From NCBI RefSeq assembly GCF_034092465.1, contig NZ_CP139303.1:1020865-1084864 (forward strand): a stretch of DNA of 64,000 nucleotides, read 5' to 3'. The DNA comes from Prochlorococcus sp. MIT 1223 (GTDB taxonomy: Bacteria > Cyanobacteriota > Cyanobacteriia > PCC-6307 > Cyanobiaceae). Below the pieces are notes generated by a model that had not been told where the DNA came from, did not search any database, and saw nothing but the letters and a program-made list of their open reading frames with translations. Made by a program: the position numbers and the translations under genes. This document shows, in pieces, positions 7,676 through 17,064 of this stretch; within the stretch, counting starts at the first letter, position 1, and each line of letters opens with the position of its first letter.

Positions 7676-9067
7676 GTGAACAGATCTGTTTCTATTTTTG
7701 TCTGTCAAAGCTGTGGAGCTGAAACCAGACAATTCTTTGGAAGATGCTCCAATTGTGGAGAATGGAACTCAATTGTCGAGGAAATCAGAAGTAAATCATC
7801 AGCTAGTTCTAGAAAAAAAAGAACTCAAATTGATCAAAAATCTTCTTCACATCGATCTGAAATAATTTCCTTAGAAAAAGAGCAATCTTTTAAAAGAATC
7901 TCAACTGGATATCAAGAGTTTGACAGAGTTCTTGGAGGTGGCATTGTTCCAGGCTCACTGATTCTGGTAGGAGGAGACCCTGGGATTGGGAAAAGTACTC
8001 TTTTATTGAAAAGTGCCACAAATATGGCATTAAGTAATCGTATTTTGTATATCACCGCAGAAGAATCAGCTCATCAAGTACGAATTAGATGGAAAAGAAT
8101 CAATCACGGTGAATCAAAGCTTCATTTACTTTCTGAAACAGATCTAGAAGAAATAATTGAAGAGCTTTATCAGTTCAATCCTGAAGTTGTAATAATTGAC
8201 AGTATTCAGGCTTTAAATAATGAAAATTTAACTAGCGCTCCTGGTTCTGTAGCTCAAGTCAGAGAATGTTCAGCATGTTTACAAAAAGTCGCTAAAAAGA
8301 GAAATATAGCTTTATTAATTGTTGGTCATGTTACCAAAGAAGGTGCATTAGCAGGGCCAAAAGTACTAGAACACCTTGTAGATGCTGTCCTTACATTTGA
8401 AGGAGACCGACTTGGAAGTCATAGATTACTAAGAGCGATAAAAAATCGATATGGCGCCACCAATGAGTTGGGAGTATTTGAAATGCAAGGAGATGGTCTT
8501 CTTGAAGTCCAAAACCCTAGTGAGTTATTTCTAAGTAATGAATCTGCTTCTGGGATAGCAACAATTGTTGCTTGTGAAGGTTCAAGATCAATCGCAGTAG
8601 ATCTTCAGGCTCTAATTAATCCAAGTACTTATGCAACTCCAAAAAGAACTGCAACAGGAGTTGAAACAAACAGATTACATCAAATATTGGCCGTTTTAGA
8701 AAAACATATAGGGCTGACACTTTCTCGTCATGACTGTTATTTAGCAGTCGCTGGAGGATTAGCCGTTGATGAACCAGCAGCTGATTTAGGAATAGCTATG
8801 GCAATAGTGTCAAGTTTCAAAAATATAGAGATACCTAAAAAAACCATTCTGATTGGAGAGATAGGACTCGGAGGACAATTAAGACCTGTAAAACAAATTT
8901 CACAAAGAATTCAAGAAGCAATTCGCCTTGGTTTTGAGATTGCTGTAGTACCCGAGGGGATATCTTCTAATGAATTAAAAAGCATAAAGACAAAAGATAT
9001 TCAGCTGATCAAAGTTTCAACTATTCAAGATTCTTTATTCGAGGTCTTAGGCCTAAAATCTAATTAA
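7676..9067 (+). CDS. radA: DNA repair protein RadA
   Basis: This 463-residue RecA-related helicase promotes branch migration in recombinational repair. It has a four-Cys zinc finger (Cys10, 13, 24, 27 in CQSCGAETRQFFGRCSNCGEW order), a Walker A GGDPGIGKST at about residues 99-108, a Walker B around VVIIDSIQAL, the RadA-specific KNRYGATNE motif, and a C-terminal Lon-like domain (VAGGLAVDEPAADLGIAMA). It opens with GTG, and the zinc finger follows after nine residues, which supports this start. It is divergent from rpaB across 105 bp. Confidence 0.96.
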   Translation: MNRSVSIFVCQSCGAETRQFFGRCSNCGEWNSIVEEIRSKSSASSRKKRTQIDQKSSSHRSEIISLEKEQSFKRISTGYQEFDRVLGGGIVPGSLILVGGDPGIGKSTLLLKSATNMALSNRILYITAEESAHQVRIRWKRINHGESKLHLLSETDLEEIIEELYQFNPEVVIIDSIQALNNENLTSAPGSVAQVRECSACLQKVAKKRNIALLIVGHVTKEGALAGPKVLEHLVDAVLTFEGDRLGSHRLLRAIKNRYGATNELGVFEMQGDGLLEVQNPSELFLSNESASGIATIVACEGSRSIAVDLQALINPSTYATPKRTATGVETNRLHQILAVLEKHIGLTLSRHDCYLAVAGGLAVDEPAADLGIAMAIVSSFKNIEIPKKTILIGEIGLGGQLRPVKQISQRIQEAIRLGFEIAVVPEGISSNELKSIKTKDIQLIKVSTIQDSLFEVLGLKSN

Positions 9068-9099
9068 ATGAAAAAATAAGTACCAGGAAAATATTTAGG

Positions 9100-9621
9100 T
9101 CACAAGATAATGTCAATATTTCTTCCACCTGTAGTTTTCAGCCAATTTTCTATATCTAAATAGCCACCTGGATAAAGCCTAACTGCCTTGCTCCAAACAT
9201 CTGCTGCTCTATCAAACCAAATATCACTTTCATCTTTATTACCTGCCTGTTGAGCTATCCGGCCACGTTTCTCATAAATTAAACCCATATTTTTCAAACA
9301 AGAAGGTTGCTTAGGATTCTCAACTAAAGCCTTCATATAAGTTTCTAATGCCAAGTCTTCATCACCATTACTCATATAGATAATCGCCATGTTTTTGAGG
9401 GTTTCACTCCTGTCTATGGCATTATCCTCGAGTTTCAAGCTTTCCTCATAATTTTCAAGGGCTTCGGAATAGTCACCATCATTTTGTGCAGATAGTCCAT
9501 CTCGATAGTAGATATATGCTTGCTTCTCTTTAGAAGCAATAGGCATCATCTTGACAATCGTTTCTGCAAGTACTGTGAAAGCCTTGTCAATAAAATTGTC
9601 TTTGTTTTGACTGCGAGGCAC
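9100..9621 (-). CDS. ycf3: Photosystem I assembly protein Ycf3
   Basis: This 173-residue protein begins with the Ycf3 pattern [15 protein letters not shown] and contains three tetratricopeptide repeats at about residues 36-70, 72-105 and 108-150 (for example [20 protein letters not shown]). The end, WLKTTGGRN, is typical. Ycf3 is a thylakoid-associated chaperone that helps assemble PSI core subunits. It converges on radA (32 bp between stops) and is divergent from the copper ATPase across 147 bp. Confidence 0.95.
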   Translation of the reverse strand: MPRSQNKDNFIDKAFTVLAETIVKMMPIASKEKQAYIYYRDGLSAQNDGDYSEALENYEESLKLEDNAIDRSETLKNMAIIYMSNGDEDLALETYMKALVENPKQPSCLKNMGLIYEKRGRIAQQAGNKDESDIWFDRAADVWSKAVRLYPGGYLDIENWLKTTGGRNIDIIL

Positions 9622-9768
9622 AACAAGCTCTATTCACTGACTTCGTATACCATCCTGCCTTGATTTGGTGGATTTGGGTGATAATCCTTAAATAAATTGT
9701 TTGTATTGAGCAATTGACACTATTAATTAGTTATTAGCTTTAACGTATAGATACAACTATTTCGATCC

Positions 9769-12093
9769 TTGAATCGCCAAGACGTTACTTCAAAAAAGGA
9801 CTCTGTCTTACTTGATATAGAGGGAATGAAGTGTGGTGGATGTGTTCGTACTGTTGAACAACTTCTCTGCGATCAACCAAATGTTCTTAAAGCAAGTGTA
9901 AATTTAGTGACAGGAACTGCATGGATAGACCTTAGTTCTTCGGAAAAGAAAATTGACAATATTCTCTCGGCTCTTGCAGATCATGGATTCCCATCAAAAG
10001 AAAGAAACGAAACAAATTTAAGTAGCAGAACTGCCTCAAGCGTTGCTGCAAACCAATCATGGTGGAACCAATGGAAGCAACTAATGATTGCTCTTGGTCT
10101 ACTTTTTCTTTCAATTCTAGGACATTTGGCCGAGGGAGGGAATATTGACCTGCCTGTAATTGGAACATTACCTTTCCACGCATGTCTTGCAACGTTTGCG
10201 TTATTTGGTCCAGGATTACAAATACTCAAAAAAGGTCTTCAATCTGGTTTGAAGTTGAATCCAACAATGGACAGTCTTGTTGGACTTGGAGTAAGTAGTG
10301 CCTATATAGCTAGTCTTGTTGCTTTGATTTGGCCTCAGGTTTCATGGCCATGTTTCTTTAATGAACCCGTAATGCTCCTTGGATTTGTACTGGTAGGGAG
10401 ATTTTTAGAAGAACGTGCACGTTTTAGAACAAACAAAGCACTCACTGAATTGGCTCAGTTACAACCTGAAACCGCACGGATTTTCATAAATCAAAACGAA
10501 ATACGTGAGGTTAGAGTTGGCGCTTTGAAACCAGCGGAACATATCCAATTACTAGCAGGTGATCGTGTACCTGTTGATGGAGTAGTCATAGAAGGTAATT
10601 CAGCTGTTGATGTTTCTAGCCTGACTGGAGAATCTTTGCCTTTAAATGCTTCTCCTGGCACTGAACTATCTTCTGGAAGTCTCAATTTAGAAGCTACTCT
10701 CATTTTCAAAGTAACAAGGATTGGTTCAGATTCAGCTTTAGCTAGAATTGTCGGATTAGTAGAGGAAGCACAAGCCAGGAAAGCTCCTATACAAGGTTTA
10801 GCAGATCGAGTGGCAGGGAAGTTTTGTTATGGTGTTATCTTTCTTTCGATTTCTACGTTTATTTTTTGGTGGCAAATAGGTGTAAAACTGTGGCCTGAAG
10901 TTTTAAATGCATCAGGGCAAGGCATGATGCATCATCATGGTGTACATGCTGCGTTAGGAAGCCAAGCTCAAACCCCTTTAGGCCTTGCATTACAACTGTC
11001 TATAGCCGTTCTAGTTGTTGCCTGTCCATGTGCATTAGGTTTAGCTACCCCAACAGTAATAACTGTTGCAGCTGGAATTGCAGCAAAACGGGGATGGCTC
11101 TTCAGAGGTGGCGATATTATTGAACGTGCAGCTTCCATAAAGCAAATTATCTTTGATAAAACGGGTACACTGACCATTGGAAGACCATTAGTAATCGAAT
11201 GCTTATTGAGTAATGATGAAGAGAGAATGTTACAACTAGCTGCAAGCCTAGAGCAAAATAGTCGTCATCCAATTGCTCATGCAATCTTACAAAAAAATCA
11301 GCAACAACAATTACCTCTATTAAATGCTTCTGTAACTAAAACATTTCCTGGGGAAGGAATCGCGGGAGAACTTGATGGAATTGATGGAACTATACGTATA
11401 GGGAAACCTGAATGGATTCGAAGTAAAGGAATTAAATTACAGAAAGGTGTAGAAAGAGTCCTAGACGATTCAAGTACAAAAGGCTATTCAATTGTTGCAG
11501 TTGCACTCAATACGGATCTACTTGGATTAATAAGTATTGACGATCAAGTTAGACATGACGCTAATACATCATTACAAAGATTACGCAAACAAGGGCTCAA
11601 GTTAAATATGCTTAGTGGAGACAGGCGTAAAGCAGTTGAACGCTTAGGAGAAAAATTAGGTTTTGAGATTGATGAACTTGGATGGGGGCTATTACCTGAT
11701 CAAAAGCTACAGAGAATTAAAGAGCTTCAAATACATATGCCCATTGCAATGGTTGGAGATGGCATTAATGATGCTCCAGCACTTGCTGCCTCAGATCTAG
11801 GAATAGCAGTTGGTACAGGTACACAAGTTGCAAAAGATTCAGCGGACCTTGTACTACTAGGTGATCGACTAGAAGCACTACCAGAAGCACTTTTATTAGC
11901 CAAAGGGACAATGTATAAAATTCAACAGAATCTTTTTTGGGCATTTGGTTACAACATGATTGCTTTACCTCTTGCAGCAGGCGTTCTGCTACCACAATTC
12001 GGATTATTACTATCACCTCCGTTAGCAGCATTTTTAATGGCATTAAGCTCAATCACTGTTGTCCTAAATGCCCTCTCATTGAAAGGAAAATGA
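9769..12093 (+). CDS. Copper-transporting P1B-type ATPase
   Basis: This 774-residue pump has an N-terminal heavy-metal domain with MKCGGC (Cys22, Cys25), then membrane helices, an actuator domain with TGES, the ion-binding CPC motif in VACPCALGLATP (about residues 418-420), phosphorylated Asp in DKTGT (about 463), the P1B HP motif in SRHPIAHAI, and GDGINDAPAL. A His-rich luminal or external loop (MMHHHGVH, about 385-392) precedes the CPC helix. Cyanobacteria use two such pumps, CtaA (import) and PacS (to thylakoid plastocyanin); sequence reading does not decide which this is. The start is TTG at 9769, with the metal-binding domain beginning soon after. Its stop overlaps the tmk start in an ATGA. 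Confidence 0.93.
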   Translation: MNRQDVTSKKDSVLLDIEGMKCGGCVRTVEQLLCDQPNVLKASVNLVTGTAWIDLSSSEKKIDNILSALADHGFPSKERNETNLSSRTASSVAANQSWWNQWKQLMIALGLLFLSILGHLAEGGNIDLPVIGTLPFHACLATFALFGPGLQILKKGLQSGLKLNPTMDSLVGLGVSSAYIASLVALIWPQVSWPCFFNEPVMLLGFVLVGRFLEERARFRTNKALTELAQLQPETARIFINQNEIREVRVGALKPAEHIQLLAGDRVPVDGVVIEGNSAVDVSSLTGESLPLNASPGTELSSGSLNLEATLIFKVTRIGSDSALARIVGLVEEAQARKAPIQGLADRVAGKFCYGVIFLSISTFIFWWQIGVKLWPEVLNASGQGMMHHHGVHAALGSQAQTPLGLALQLSIAVLVVACPCALGLATPTVITVAAGIAAKRGWLFRGGDIIERAASIKQIIFDKTGTLTIGRPLVIECLLSNDEERMLQLAASLEQNSRHPIAHAILQKNQQQQLPLLNASVTKTFPGEGIAGELDGIDGTIRIGKPEWIRSKGIKLQKGVERVLDDSSTKGYSIVAVALNTDLLGLISIDDQVRHDANTSLQRLRKQGLKLNMLSGDRRKAVERLGEKLGFEIDELGWGLLPDQKLQRIKELQIHMPIAMVGDGINDAPALAASDLGIAVGTGTQVAKDSADLVLLGDRLEALPEALLLAKGTMYKIQQNLFWAFGYNMIALPLAAGVLLPQFGLLLSPPLAAFLMALSSITVVLNALSLKGK

Positions 12094-12725
12094 AAGGTCG
12101 CCTGATTGTTCTTGAAGGAATTGATGGCTGTGGGAAAAGTACCCAAATCGACCATCTCACTCAATGGTTACCCACGAGTGGAGTAATGCCTAAAGCCTCA
12201 AAATTACATGTCACACGAGAACCTGGTGGTACTGCACTCGGTACCTCGCTAAGACAAATATTGCTTGGCTCTACAAAAGAAAATTCTCCAGAACCACTGA
12301 CAGAACTTCTCTTATATGCCGCAGATCGCGCTCAACATATTTCTCAAATCATATTGCCTGCACTGCAACAAGGTGATTGGGTTCTAAGTGATCGATTTAG
12401 TGCCTCAACAACTGCCTATCAAGGCTATGGGAGAAATATTGATATGGAACTAATTAGGAAACTTGAAGAGATAGCTACGCAAGGTATTTCGCCAGATCTA
12501 ACTATCTGGCTAGATATCGAAATAGAAAAAAGCTTCGAGAGAAGAGTTCAAAAGTCGAAGGATCGAATTGAAGCAGAAGGAAAAAATTTTCTAGAAAAAG
12601 TAGCATTTGGTTTCGGCGTACTCGCAACAGAACGTAATTGGTTAAGAGTCTCTGCAGATAATGAATGCAATTTAGTAAGTACTCAAATTGAAAAATCTAT
12701 AAAAAAATATTTCGAAAATTTATAA
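12090..12725 (+). CDS. tmk: Thymidylate kinase
   Basis: This is a 211-residue P-loop kinase that phosphorylates dTMP to dTDP. It begins KGRLIVLEGIDGCGKSTQ, with the P-loop, then has the DR(Y/F) motif in LSDRFSASTTAYQGYGR and TREPGGT. The ATG at 12090 overlaps the stop of the copper ATPase (ATGA). An open frame extends about 50 codons upstream but lies inside the ATPase gene, so the overlap start is preferred. holB follows after 11 bp, a common pairing with tmk. Confidence 0.96.
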   Translation: MKGRLIVLEGIDGCGKSTQIDHLTQWLPTSGVMPKASKLHVTREPGGTALGTSLRQILLGSTKENSPEPLTELLLYAADRAQHISQIILPALQQGDWVLSDRFSASTTAYQGYGRNIDMELIRKLEEIATQGISPDLTIWLDIEIEKSFERRVQKSKDRIEAEGKNFLEKVAFGFGVLATERNWLRVSADNECNLVSTQIEKSIKKYFENL

Positions 12726-12736
12726 AATCAATAAAA

Positions 12737-13717
12737 ATGTTAATTAGCAATAGAAATGAAGTATTCGAAGAAATTATTGGTCAAGTATCTGCAATTAATT
12801 TGTTAGATGCTGCAATTCAAAAACAAAGAGTAGCACCTTCATATCTTTTCAAAGGTCCGGAAGGTGTTGGACGAAAATTAACTGCAATAAGGTTTTTAGA
12901 AGGTTTAATAAAAAATGCCGAACAGCCAAAATCTGATATAAGAAAACGTTTAGAAACACATAATCATCCTGATCTTCTATTGATAGAGCCAACTTATATG
13001 CATCAAGGTAATCTCATTACACAAACGAATGCTGCGATTGAAAACCTTAACTTTCGTACCTTGCCACAAGTTCGTCTAGAGCAAATTAAAATTGTAAAAA
13101 GATTTTTAGGGAAAAAGCCAGTTGAGACAAAACGAGGAATGGTAATTATTGAAGATGTACATAATATGAATGAATCGGCTGCAAATGCATTATTAAAAAC
13201 TCTTGAAGAGCCTAATCAAGGAATATTCATATTAATTTCATCACGGCCTGAATCTCTTCTCAGTACAATTCGATCGCGTTGCCAGGAAATTACTTTTAAT
13301 CGTTTAAATAAAAAGGAAGTAAATGAAGTATTAGACAGAAAAATGAATAATACAATTGATATTTCAAATATTGTCCAGCAAAAAGAATTTGTAAATCTTG
13401 CAAATGGTTCGCCTGGATTAATGTTAAAGAATTTAGAGATTTGGGAAACAATTCCCGATGAATTATGGACAGATCTAAAGAGTTTACCTAACAATAACCC
13501 TATAGAAGCATTGTCTTTAGCAAAAAAATTAACAGAGAAACTAGATTCTAATGAACAAATTTGGCTAATTGGATGGTTACAGCAATATCTATGGAATAAA
13601 ACAACTGATTCTAAGATTATTAGACAACTAGAAACACTCCGTAAGCAAATAAAGGCCTTTGTAAGTCCAAGACTCGCCTGGGAAGTTACATTATTGAAAT
13701 TACAGGAAGATCTTTAA
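12737..13717 (+). CDS. holB: DNA polymerase III subunit delta prime
   Basis: This 326-residue AAA+ clamp-loader protein has IIGQ...[23 protein letters not shown] (P-loop region at about residues 35-47), [25 protein letters not shown] (the Walker B and sensor block) and [17 protein letters not shown]. These match HolB/DnaX-like clamp-loader subunits. The usual zinc-binding Cys cluster between P-loop and Walker B is not evident: the segment [13 protein letters not shown] lies there instead, as in cyanobacterial delta prime. It follows tmk and overlaps the convergent rpaA stop by 4 bp. Confidence 0.88.
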   Translation: MLISNRNEVFEEIIGQVSAINLLDAAIQKQRVAPSYLFKGPEGVGRKLTAIRFLEGLIKNAEQPKSDIRKRLETHNHPDLLLIEPTYMHQGNLITQTNAAIENLNFRTLPQVRLEQIKIVKRFLGKKPVETKRGMVIIEDVHNMNESAANALLKTLEEPNQGIFILISSRPESLLSTIRSRCQEITFNRLNKKEVNEVLDRKMNNTIDISNIVQQKEFVNLANGSPGLMLKNLEIWETIPDELWTDLKSLPNNNPIEALSLAKKLTEKLDSNEQIWLIGWLQQYLWNKTTDSKIIRQLETLRKQIKAFVSPRLAWEVTLLKLQEDL

Positions 13718-14511
13718 GCTATAGCTGGATGTTCTTTGGGAACATGGATTCCTTTCTCTTTCCTGTAGCTAGCAATTAAATCCGAAAATTCTTTCACTTG
13801 TCCATCCTTTGGAAGCTCTAAGCAATACCCTGCTCCATAAACTGTTTTTATAAATTTAGGCTTTCTTGGATCAGGTTCAAGCTTCGTTCTCAAATGTCTT
13901 ACATGAACCCGAATAGTCTCAATATCATCATCTGGTTCATAACCCCAAACCTCCTTCAAAATTAATGAAGGAGCAACTGTTTGTCCATGCCTTTGAAGTA
14001 AACAATGAAGCAATTCAAATTCAAGATGGGTTAATCGAACTGGCAAGTCAAACCAAATAGCCTCAAATCTCTCAGGTACTAGGGTTAAAGGTCCATAATT
14101 CAATATTTCTTGCTGGCTAACCGCTCCTACAGGGGCTCTATTTGTTCTTCTTAAAAGTGCTTTAATTCTTACCTGTAACTCTTCAAGATCAAATGGCTTC
14201 GTAATGTAATCATCTGCACCAGAATTAAAACCAGTTACCTTATCTTTTGTTCCAGCTAAAGCAGTAATCATAAGTATTGGAATATTTGCAGTTCTTTCAT
14301 CTCGCCTCAATCGTTGGCAAAGAGTAAGTCCATCAACTTTAGGTAGCATAAGATCAAGAAGTATTAGATCAGGCTCATACTGAAGAGCAAGAGCTTGTCC
14401 TTTAATTCCATCTTCAGCTTTTTGGACATCGAATCCAGTATGAGTTAAATGTCCTGCAACCAGCTCACGCATATCCTGGTCATCTTCTATTAGCAAAATA
14501 CAAGGCTTCAT
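13714..14511 (-). CDS. rpaA: OmpR-type response regulator RpaA
   Basis: This 265-residue protein has a receiver domain with Asp53 in [13 protein letters not shown] and Lys in [19 protein letters not shown], followed by the highly conserved linker and winged helix: [67 protein letters not shown] (read in segments). These segments match RpaA, the output regulator of the KaiABC clock through SasA. The C-terminal tail of about 25 residues is divergent. The gene has a long upstream region (about 380 bp) shared with the divergent fcl gene. Confidence 0.93.
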   Translation of the reverse strand: MKPCILLIEDDQDMRELVAGHLTHTGFDVQKAEDGIKGQALALQYEPDLILLDLMLPKVDGLTLCQRLRRDERTANIPILMITALAGTKDKVTGFNSGADDYITKPFDLEELQVRIKALLRRTNRAPVGAVSQQEILNYGPLTLVPERFEAIWFDLPVRLTHLEFELLHCLLQRHGQTVAPSLILKEVWGYEPDDDIETIRVHVRHLRTKLEPDPRKPKFIKTVYGAGYCLELPKDGQVKEFSDLIASYRKEKGIHVPKEHPAIA

Positions 14512-14890
14512 GTAACCAGACTTTGAGTAAGTAAATAAACAGCAAAATGCTGTTTAAAAATAGTGCTTACGATTCTCTCAACATTTTGTTTTTTATGCAG
14601 AATTAATAAAAAGAGGATAAAAGCACTAAAAATACGCAAACCTCTTAGCTTCACAGGTGTTTCTCCATTTTACAATGTCAAAACAGCTTGTGTGTCTTTA
14701 GAAAGTCTTTCGATTTACGAAGCATTCTGTTAAGGATTTCATAAAAACCTTACATTCAATTAATTCAATTTTTACAAATAGATAAACCTGAGAAGAAGCT
14801 GAAGACCGTTTTCTTACTCAGTTTTCACTGACTAAGAAAACGGTAAAATCATACAAGAAATGGAAATTTACAAGAAAAAAGATCTGAAAA
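14512..14890. other. Intergenic region between rpaA and fcl
   Basis: These 379 bp separate the divergent starts of rpaA and the GDP-fucose synthase gene. No RNA gene or convincing small reading frame was found. It holds a strong hairpin at 14805-14844, annotated separately. Two TTACA-like half sites (near 14749 and 14771) are too far apart to be a standard HLR1 element. Confidence 0.6.
14805..14844 (+). promoter_or_regulatory. Strong hairpin in the leader of the GDP-fucose synthase gene
   Basis: Two 17-base arms (14805-14821 and 14828-14844) pair with a single mismatch around a 6-base loop ttttca. There is no T-tract after it on either strand, so it is not a standard terminator. It lies 46 bp before the fcl start codon and could be a leader element, a protein site, or the relic of an insertion edge. 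Confidence 0.6.
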
Positions 14891-15856
14891 ATGACATCAC
14901 TCATAGGTAAAAGCGATCGCATATTTGTTGCAGGCCATAAAGGCATGGCAGGAAGCTCAATTATACGAGCACTAGAGAAAGAACATTACACAAATCTTCT
15001 AACTGCATCCAGACAAGATCTGGACCTTAGTGATATCAATAATGTTCACAATTGGTTTAAGAATAATCGACCAGAAGTAGTAGTAATTGCAGCAGCAAAG
15101 GTTGGAGGAATTAAAGCCAATGAAAGTTTTCCAGTTCAATTTCTATTAGAGAATATGAAAATACAAAATAATGTAATAGAAACAGCCTGGAATGAAGGAG
15201 TGAAAAGATTATTGTTTTTAGGAAGTAGTTGTATATATCCAAAATATGCTCAACAACCAATAAAAGAAGAAGACTTATTAACAGGAAGTTTAGAACCAAC
15301 AAACGAATGGTATGCAATTGCCAAGATTAGCGGGATCAAGCTTTGTATGGCATTAAAACAACAATATGATTTTGATGCTATTAGCCTTATGCCAACTAAT
15401 CTTTATGGTCCTGGAGATAATTATCACTCTATAAATAGTCATGTTTTACCAGCTTTTATAAGAAGATTTGATGAAGCTATTAATAATAAAGAAGAAAGCG
15501 TCACTTGCTGGGGGAGTGGTTCACCAATGCGAGAATTCCTTCATGTCGACGACCTCGGAGAAGCATGTGTTTTCGCCTTGGAGAATTGGAGACCAAATAA
15601 AAACGACATCCAACATTTAAATGTTGGCACTGGAGTTGATATAACAATAAAAGAACTTGCTGAAGAAATTGCCGAAATAGCAGGTTTTAGTGGAGAAATA
15701 ATCTGGGATTCAAGCAAACCTGATGGGACTCCAAAGAAACAATTAGATATAAGTCGCTTATCTCAAATGGGATGGAAATCTAAAATAAAATTAAGAGAAG
15801 GGCTGAAGAAAACCATATATTCATTTAGAAATCAAAAAGACAACATAAGATTATAA
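14891..15856 (+). CDS. fcl: GDP-L-fucose synthase
   Basis: This 321-residue short-chain dehydrogenase converts GDP-4-keto-6-deoxy-mannose to GDP-L-fucose, a donor for surface polysaccharides. The NADP-binding motif is GHKGMAGSS (residues 16-24). The active-site Ser and Cys are in LGSSCIYPKYAQQPIKEEDL and the Tyr-Lys pair in EWYAIAKISG. MREFLHVDDL and GTGVDITIKELA follow as in the family. No GDP-mannose dehydratase (gmd) lies beside it, so the substrate must come from elsewhere in the genome. The gene sits alone between rpaA and apt, which suggests acquisition. One GCGATCGC octamer (HIP1-like, about 14912-14919) occurs near its start. Confidence 0.92.
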   Translation: MTSLIGKSDRIFVAGHKGMAGSSIIRALEKEHYTNLLTASRQDLDLSDINNVHNWFKNNRPEVVVIAAAKVGGIKANESFPVQFLLENMKIQNNVIETAWNEGVKRLLFLGSSCIYPKYAQQPIKEEDLLTGSLEPTNEWYAIAKISGIKLCMALKQQYDFDAISLMPTNLYGPGDNYHSINSHVLPAFIRRFDEAINNKEESVTCWGSGSPMREFLHVDDLGEACVFALENWRPNKNDIQHLNVGTGVDITIKELAEEIAEIAGFSGEIIWDSSKPDGTPKKQLDISRLSQMGWKSKIKLREGLKKTIYSFRNQKDNIRL

Positions 15857-15889
15857 TCAAAGCATAAGTAATTATTTTCAAAATAGATA

Positions 15890-16432
15890 ATGAATACTGA
15901 TATATCTACTTCAACTAACAATCAAGAAATAAAAAAGTTAATCAAAAATTATCCTGATTTTCCTAAAAAAGGAATTATTTATAAGGACATTTTGCCAGTT
16001 TTAATGAATCCTGAAGCATTCAAAAGCTTAATTGAGAGAATGGCTAGCACAAATATTTGCAAAGAGTCTGATGCAATTATTGGTATTGATGCAAGAGGTT
16101 TTTTATTTGCTTCTGGAATAGCATTAAAACTAGATAAGCCTATAATTGTAGCAAGAAAACCTGGTAAACTTCCTGGACAATTATACACAAAGGCTTATAA
16201 GCTTGAATATGGGAAAAGCTCATTATCAATCCAAAAAGATGCATTAATAAACTTCAAAAGACTTGCAATTATTGATGATTTACTTGCGACAGGAGGGACT
16301 GTAGAAAGTGTATCTGACATTTTATCTTCTGAGAAAAAACAGATTACTGGTTTATGTGTTGTGATTGAATTATCACATCTTAAAGGGCGAGAAAAATTAC
16401 CTTTTAAAGTATCTTCTCAAATAAAATATTAA
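15890..16432 (+). CDS. apt: Adenine phosphoribosyltransferase
   Basis: This 180-residue enzyme salvages adenine to AMP using PRPP. The N-terminal block YPDFPKKGIIYKDILPVL, the segment GIDARGFLFASGIAL, and the PRPP-binding loop LAIIDDLLATGGTVES are all characteristic of APRT. It follows fcl on the same strand after 33 bp and could share its transcript, although the functions are unrelated. Confidence 0.95.
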   Translation: MNTDISTSTNNQEIKKLIKNYPDFPKKGIIYKDILPVLMNPEAFKSLIERMASTNICKESDAIIGIDARGFLFASGIALKLDKPIIVARKPGKLPGQLYTKAYKLEYGKSSLSIQKDALINFKRLAIIDDLLATGGTVESVSDILSSEKKQITGLCVVIELSHLKGREKLPFKVSSQIKY

Positions 16433-16519
16433 TTTTAATCATAAAATTTATGGAATTTCTTAAGATAAATTAAATCGAAAAATTATTGATAAGTTTTTCT
16501 AAAAGTAAATAGTTAGAAA

Positions 16520-16678
16520 TCAACTATCGTGAATCTGCACTTTTGCTTTTTTTTGTCTCTTTTTAAAATTAGAGCGATCATAAGCACAAATATTGCCATT
16601 TCTGGTTGCAGTTAGCTGAGCCTTATGAAGGCGATCAGCTTTGTTTTGTCTTTCACGAATGAGCGATAGGTTGTTCAT
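16520..16678 (-). CDS. Small basic protein, 52 residues, function unknown
   Basis: A clean ATG-to-TGA frame encodes 52 residues, strongly basic, beginning MNNLSLIRERQNKADRLHKA and ending in a Lys-rich tail (FKKRQKKAKVQ). A single Cys is present. Charge pattern and regular codon use look coding rather than random, and the frame sits alone in a 530-bp gap between apt and tRNA-Asn. A nucleic-acid or ribosome-associated role is conceivable but not shown. A hairpin lies 15 bp upstream of its start. Confidence 0.6.
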   Translation of the reverse strand: MNNLSLIRERQNKADRLHKAQLTATRNGNICAYDRSNFKKRQKKAKVQIHDS

Positions 16679-16964
16679 GACATTAAAGTCAAATGGCAAT
16701 CCCGTTCCCTATTGCCATGTAATGCATCCCAACCACTGAAGGGAAGGAACGAACGTGACTAAATTGTAGCGGTTGCTACCAAAATTTATCGTGAGTAAGA
16801 ACACCTGTTTTTATTATCGCGAAATTTTTAGCAGAAAATTAAAAGTGATGATCTGTCCAAAATCAAGAAGATATGAAAAATCCTTATTGAATAAAATCTT
16901 ATTTATAAAAATAAACACTAGAAAAATTCAAGAATCTACTGAATCTTAGTAACAGAAATAAAAA
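16679..16964. other. Intergenic region between the small basic gene and tRNA-Asn
   Basis: Apart from the hairpin at 16693-16718 and a smaller one at 16766-16779 (gtagc, ggtt loop, gctac), nothing recognisable was found. The first 100 bp are visibly richer in G and C than the rest, which is AT-rich. Confidence 0.5.
16693..16718. promoter_or_regulatory. Hairpin upstream of the 52-residue basic protein
   Basis: Perfect 8-bp arms, atggcaat and attgccat, flank a 10-base spacer. It lies 15 bp before the start codon of the minus-strand small gene and may be an operator or leader hairpin. Confidence 0.4.
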
Positions 16965-17036
16965 CTCCCCGGGCGGGATTCGAACCTGCGACCAATCGAT
17001 TAACAGTCGACCGCTCTACCGCTGAGCTACCGAGGA
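16965..17036 (-). tRNA. tRNA-Asn (anticodon GUU)
   Basis: The minus strand folds into a 72-base tRNA. The acceptor stem TCCTCGG pairs with CCGGGGA (one G-U), the D arm is GCTC AGCGGTA GAGC, the anticodon loop is CTGTTAA (GUU), and the T loop is TTCGAAT. The discriminator is G and CCA is not encoded. The T stem has one A-C mismatch. Confidence 0.97.
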
Positions 17037-17064
17037 ATAAACAAAGTGAACTTAACCTTAATTA

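Noticed and set aside
11937-12089. N-terminal extension of thymidylate kinase
   Set aside because: The extra 51 codons lie inside the copper ATPase gene; the ATG at 12090 overlaps its stop in the usual ATGA manner and gives normal length.
14512-14890. HLR1 element for RpaB upstream of rpaA
   Set aside because: Two TTACA-like half-sites are present but their spacing is about ten times that of an HLR1 direct repeat.
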